Below are positions 6,317 through 7,861 of a stretch of DNA of 7,861 nt, piece by piece. Location of the stretch: positions 1 through 7,861 of the forward strand of contig JAFMSC010000183.1 in NCBI GenBank assembly GCA_017353825.1, read 5' to 3'. Position numbers and translations under genes: made by a program. The stretch is from Hyphomicrobiaceae bacterium. Its GTDB lineage: Bacteria; Pseudomonadota; Alphaproteobacteria; Rhizobiales; Hyphomicrobiaceae. Under the pieces are notes generated by a model, which saw only the letters and a list, made by a program, of their open reading frames with translations, did not search any database and was not told where the DNA came from. Position 1 is the stretch's first letter, and each line of letters opens with the position of its first letter.

Positions 6317-7168
6317 CTAGGCCGCGTCGGCGGGCGGCTCTACGGCTCGCAGCTCGGCGGGAAAGCCGGCGCCGAACTCGCGCAGCTGGAACGGGCGGTC
6401 CTCCCAGCGGATGACTCGCAGCTCGCCGGCATGCAATTCAACGACGGCCGTGCAGCTTTCCACCCAGTCTCCGCAGTTGAGGTAGTGGACGCCCTCGAAG
6501 GTGCGGTCGGAGGCGTGGTGGATGTGGCCGCAGATGATGCCGTCGGCCTGGCGGCGCCGCGCCTCTGCCGCCACCGCCTCCTCGAAGGCGCCGATGAAGG
6601 CCACCGCCTTTTTGACGCGGTACTTGAGATAGGCCGAGAGGGACCAGTAGCCTAGGCCTAGGTGCCGCCGCACCCAGTTGAGCGGGTGGTTGAGCCACAG
6701 CGCCAGCTCATAGCCGCGGTCGCCGAGCAGGGCCAGCCACTTGGCTGTGCGAACGACCATGTCGAACTCGTCGCCGTGCATGACGACGTAGCGGCGGCCC
6801 TGGGCCGTGACGTGTACGTAGTCGCGGTGGATTTCGATCCCGCCGAACTGCATGCCAGCGTAGTCTCGCAAGCCCTCGTCGTGGTTGCCGGGAATGAGGA
6901 TGAGCCGCGTGCCCTTGCGAACCTTGCGCATCAGCTTCTGCAGCACGTCATTGTGAGACTGCGGCCAGACCGGCCCGCGGCGCACGCGCCAGAAGTCGAT
7001 GATGTCGCCCACGAGATAGATGGTGTCAGCGTCGCAGCTGCGCAGCAGATCGAGCAGCTGGTCCGCGCGGGCGGTGCGCGTTCCGAGATGGACATCGGAA
7101 ATAAACAGCGTGCGAACGTGCACGCTCGCGGAGTGATCGTCCGCCGCGGGATCACTGGTATCTTTCAT
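6317..7168 (-). CDS. UDP-2,3-diacylglucosamine diphosphatase-like metallophosphoesterase (LpxH-like)
   Basis: LpxH enzymes hydrolyse UDP-2,3-diacylglucosamine to lipid X and UMP in lipid A synthesis, using a two-metal calcineurin-type site at the inner membrane face. The 283-aa product shows all five metal-site blocks in order: SDVHLG (Asp25, His27), GDIIDFW (Asp55, Asp58), GNHD (Asn95, His96), HGDEFD (His131, Asp133) and GHIHH (His215, His217). The insert between the last two blocks (about 140-205) is hydrophobic and basic, as in the membrane-associated cap of LpxH. It is longer than E. coli LpxH (240 aa) through an N-terminal extension of about 18 residues and a C-terminal tail. Many alphaproteobacteria use the unrelated LpxI for this step, so this may be a paralogue with another substrate. 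The start is the ATG at 7166-7168; only a weak GAAG motif precedes it. A strong terminator 93 nt upstream implies its own promoter. Confidence 0.85.
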   Translation of the reverse strand: MKDTSDPAADDHSASVHVRTLFISDVHLGTRTARADQLLDLLRSCDADTIYLVGDIIDFWRVRRGPVWPQSHNDVLQKLMRKVRKGTRLILIPGNHDEGLRDYAGMQFGGIEIHRDYVHVTAQGRRYVVMHGDEFDMVVRTAKWLALLGDRGYELALWLNHPLNWVRRHLGLGYWSLSAYLKYRVKKAVAFIGAFEEAVAAEARRRQADGIICGHIHHASDRTFEGVHYLNCGDWVESCTAVVELHAGELRVIRWEDRPFQLREFGAGFPAELRAVEPPADAA

Positions 7169-7260
7169 AGGTCTTCACATAAGGGCGCTCTGGTTGCAGG
7201 CGTGTGACAAAGCCGGCGGTCGGGAGTCCGCCTCACGTCGCCTCGCGACCACCGTTGTGG

Positions 7261-7294
7261 AAAAAAAAGCGCGGCCGCCGGGGAGACGGCCGCG
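7261..7294 (-). terminator. Strong Rho-independent terminator, minus strand
   Basis: A perfect 8-bp stem (CGCGGCCG at 7287-7294 and 7270-7277 read on the minus strand, 9-nt loop) is followed after one base by eight T residues (7268-7261). This is a textbook intrinsic terminator for a transcript coming from the right. The nearest upstream minus-strand gene is phoB, whose stop is more than 400 nt away. So the terminator belongs either to a very long phoB 3' region or to a separate RNA in between. On the plus strand the A-run precedes the stem, so it would not terminate there. Confidence 0.85.
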
Positions 7295-7478
7295 AACCGA
7301 GGTCTGCCTGCACAAAGACCAGTCGGCGCCTGCAGGGCCAGCGGGGCAGGGCCTCTGGCAGGCGCCGAACTGGCTCCGCGTCGGGCACCACGCGCGCCCG
7401 ACCTCGCCAGCGGGCCGACCGCTTCGGGGAAGCAGCCGAGGGGGCAATACGCGGCCAGCCTACTCTGGGGAAGAAATC
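7261..7478 (-). ncRNA. Candidate structured small RNA of unknown family (or structured phoB 3' region)
   Basis: Between a weak promoter (TTGTGA at 7508-7513, N18, TTCAAT at 7484-7489, minus strand) and the terminator lies about 215 nt with dense stem-loops and no protein character. The main hairpin, 7319-7373, has 15 pairs with one bulge (CCAGT + CGGCGCCTGC arms), extended inward by further pairs. A second, 7380-7402, pairs GTCGGGC with GCCCGAC plus a G-U and a C-G pair. A third, 7415-7440, has 11 pairs around a CCC loop, several of them G-U. Those G-U pairs exist only in the minus-strand RNA and become A-C mismatches on plus, which favours this direction. C-runs sit in loops or unpaired stretches (7467-7470, 7426-7429, 7343-7346, 7280-7283). 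It does not match tmRNA, SRP RNA or RNase P RNA features I know; a 6S-like RNA cannot be excluded. Confidence 0.4.
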
Positions 7479-7545
7479 TACCAATTGAACATGTAGGCCC
7501 GATGACATCACAAGATGTGGGGGCAGCTGCACCCCGGTCATCCCC

Positions 7546-7642
7546 GCCTCGCCCCGGCCTCGGTCGGGGGCGAGGCTGTCCGGCACCTAACCACGAAGGC
7601 AACCCCACGAGGTGCCGATCCGAGCCTCGTCGCCTCCGGCAC
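7546..7642. repeat. Palindrome-rich intergenic element
   Basis: Two strong hairpins lie back to back. The first has perfect 10-bp arms, GCCTCGCCCC (7546-7555) and GGGGCGAGGC (7567-7576). The second has perfect 8-bp arms, CGGCACCT (7581-7588) and AGGTGCCG (7610-7617), around a 21-nt loop. GCCTCG occurs again at 7624-7629, and TCCGGCAC is directly repeated at 7579-7586 and 7635-7642. No frame looks coding. The make-up resembles dispersed REP-like or MITE-like intergenic elements of GC-rich proteobacteria, but whether other copies exist cannot be seen from one window. Confidence 0.45.
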
Positions 7643-7709
7643 GCTCGCCCAAGGGAAACCGTGGCTGGGATACCCGACAAAGGGGGCAGACGCGTGGGGG
7701 ATATTCCCC

Positions 7710-7861
7710 CTACAACCCCGTATTGAGGCTGTAGCCGGCGCCGCGCACCGTGCGAATCGGGTCCGTCTTCCACGCCTGCAGCAGAGCCTTGCGCAGACGG
7801 CCGATGTGTACGTCGACGGTGCGGTCGTCGATATAGACTTCGTGGCCCCAGACGTTGTTCA
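7710..7861 (-). CDS. phoB: C-terminus of PhoB-type phosphate response regulator (partial)
   Basis: The last 152 nt encode, on the minus strand, the final 49 residues of an OmpR/PhoB winged-helix DNA-binding domain, ending at TAG 7710-7712; the upstream part lies beyond the window. Readable landmarks are VWGHEVYIDDRTVDVHIGRLRKAL (recognition helix region, quoted here as VWGHEVYIDD then RTVDVHIGRLRKAL) and DPIRTVRGAGYSLN, the wing hairpin. The RTVDVHIGRLRKAL and IRTVRGAGY pattern is that of PhoB, which binds Pho boxes and controls phosphate starvation genes when phosphorylated by PhoR. Other OmpR-family regulators share parts of it, so the symbol is likely rather than certain. Right after the stop comes a 6-bp hairpin, GGGGGA and TCCCCC (7696-7710), without a T-run; the first good terminator downstream is at 7261-7294. 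Confidence 0.75.
   Translation of the reverse strand, partial: NNVWGHEVYIDDRTVDVHIGRLRKALLQAWKTDPIRTVRGAGYSLNTGL

Noticed and set aside
5944..6655. Two long overlapping plus-strand frames upstream of and across the LpxH-like gene
   Set aside because: Their distal halves run antisense to the firmly identified metallophosphoesterase, and their proximal halves lack ribosome binding sites and any family character; they look like high-GC shadow frames.
7261..7500. tmRNA, SRP RNA, RNase P RNA or a tRNA
   Set aside because: No CCA-ended acceptor or tag frame, no SRP helix-8 signature, no RNase P core motif (GAGGAAAGTCC type) and no tRNA cloverleaf or T-loop were found. 6S RNA is left open because its sequence conservation is too low to judge by eye.
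7165..7773. Long minus-strand frames across the phoB-LpxH gap
   Set aside because: The products are Arg/Gly/Pro/Ala-rich with no motif, they cross the strong terminator at 7261-7294, and the frames overlap the phoB C-terminus out of frame.
1..7861. CRISPR array, phage defence island or secretion system
   Set aside because: No regularly spaced repeats, cas-like proteins, toxin-antitoxin pairs or secretion components are present; nearly all genes belong to common chromosomal families.

Overview
The window is GC-rich, with compact genes on both strands, and reads like the chromosome of an alphaproteobacterium, most likely a Rhizobiales relative. The grounds are the high GC, the style of the glutathione S-transferase, IlvD and PhoB sequences, and a YkuD-type L,D-transpeptidase with a low-complexity tail. 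This is inference from protein style; no rRNA or other marker is present.

Layout. Positions 1-123 (minus) hold the start of a secreted or membrane-anchored protein of unknown function, running off the left edge. It is divergent from a periplasmic L,D-transpeptidase (500-1378, plus). Convergent with that is an HxlR-family regulator (1453-1992, minus). The regulator is divergent from a two-gene set on the plus strand: a RibD-C/dihydrofolate-reductase-like protein (2214-2876) and a glutathione S-transferase (2972-3628). A perfect inverted repeat in the divergent promoter region (2119-2135) is a good candidate operator. After the GST lies an apparently decayed NTF2/SnoaL-like gene (3743-4096), then convergent ilvD (4071-5765, minus), a complete dihydroxy-acid dehydratase of branched-chain amino acid synthesis with a GC-rich leader hairpin. 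About 550 nt without a convincing gene follow. Next is a UDP-2,3-diacylglucosamine diphosphatase-like metallophosphoesterase (6317-7168, minus). The last 700 nt hold a strong minus-strand terminator (7261-7294), a highly structured stretch that may be a small RNA, a palindrome-rich repeat-like element, and the C-terminus of a PhoB-type response regulator (7710-7861, minus, cut by the window edge).

How genes may work together. The HxlR/RibD-C/GST cluster looks like a small redox- or electrophile-responsive detoxification unit. The L,D-transpeptidase and the LpxH-like enzyme both serve the cell envelope but are not linked in an operon. ilvD and phoB are housekeeping neighbours. The least explained part is 7261-7700: the stem-loops, the G-U pairs that favour a minus-strand transcript, the C-rich loops and the terminator together suggest an uncharacterised RNA or a long structured phoB 3' region.
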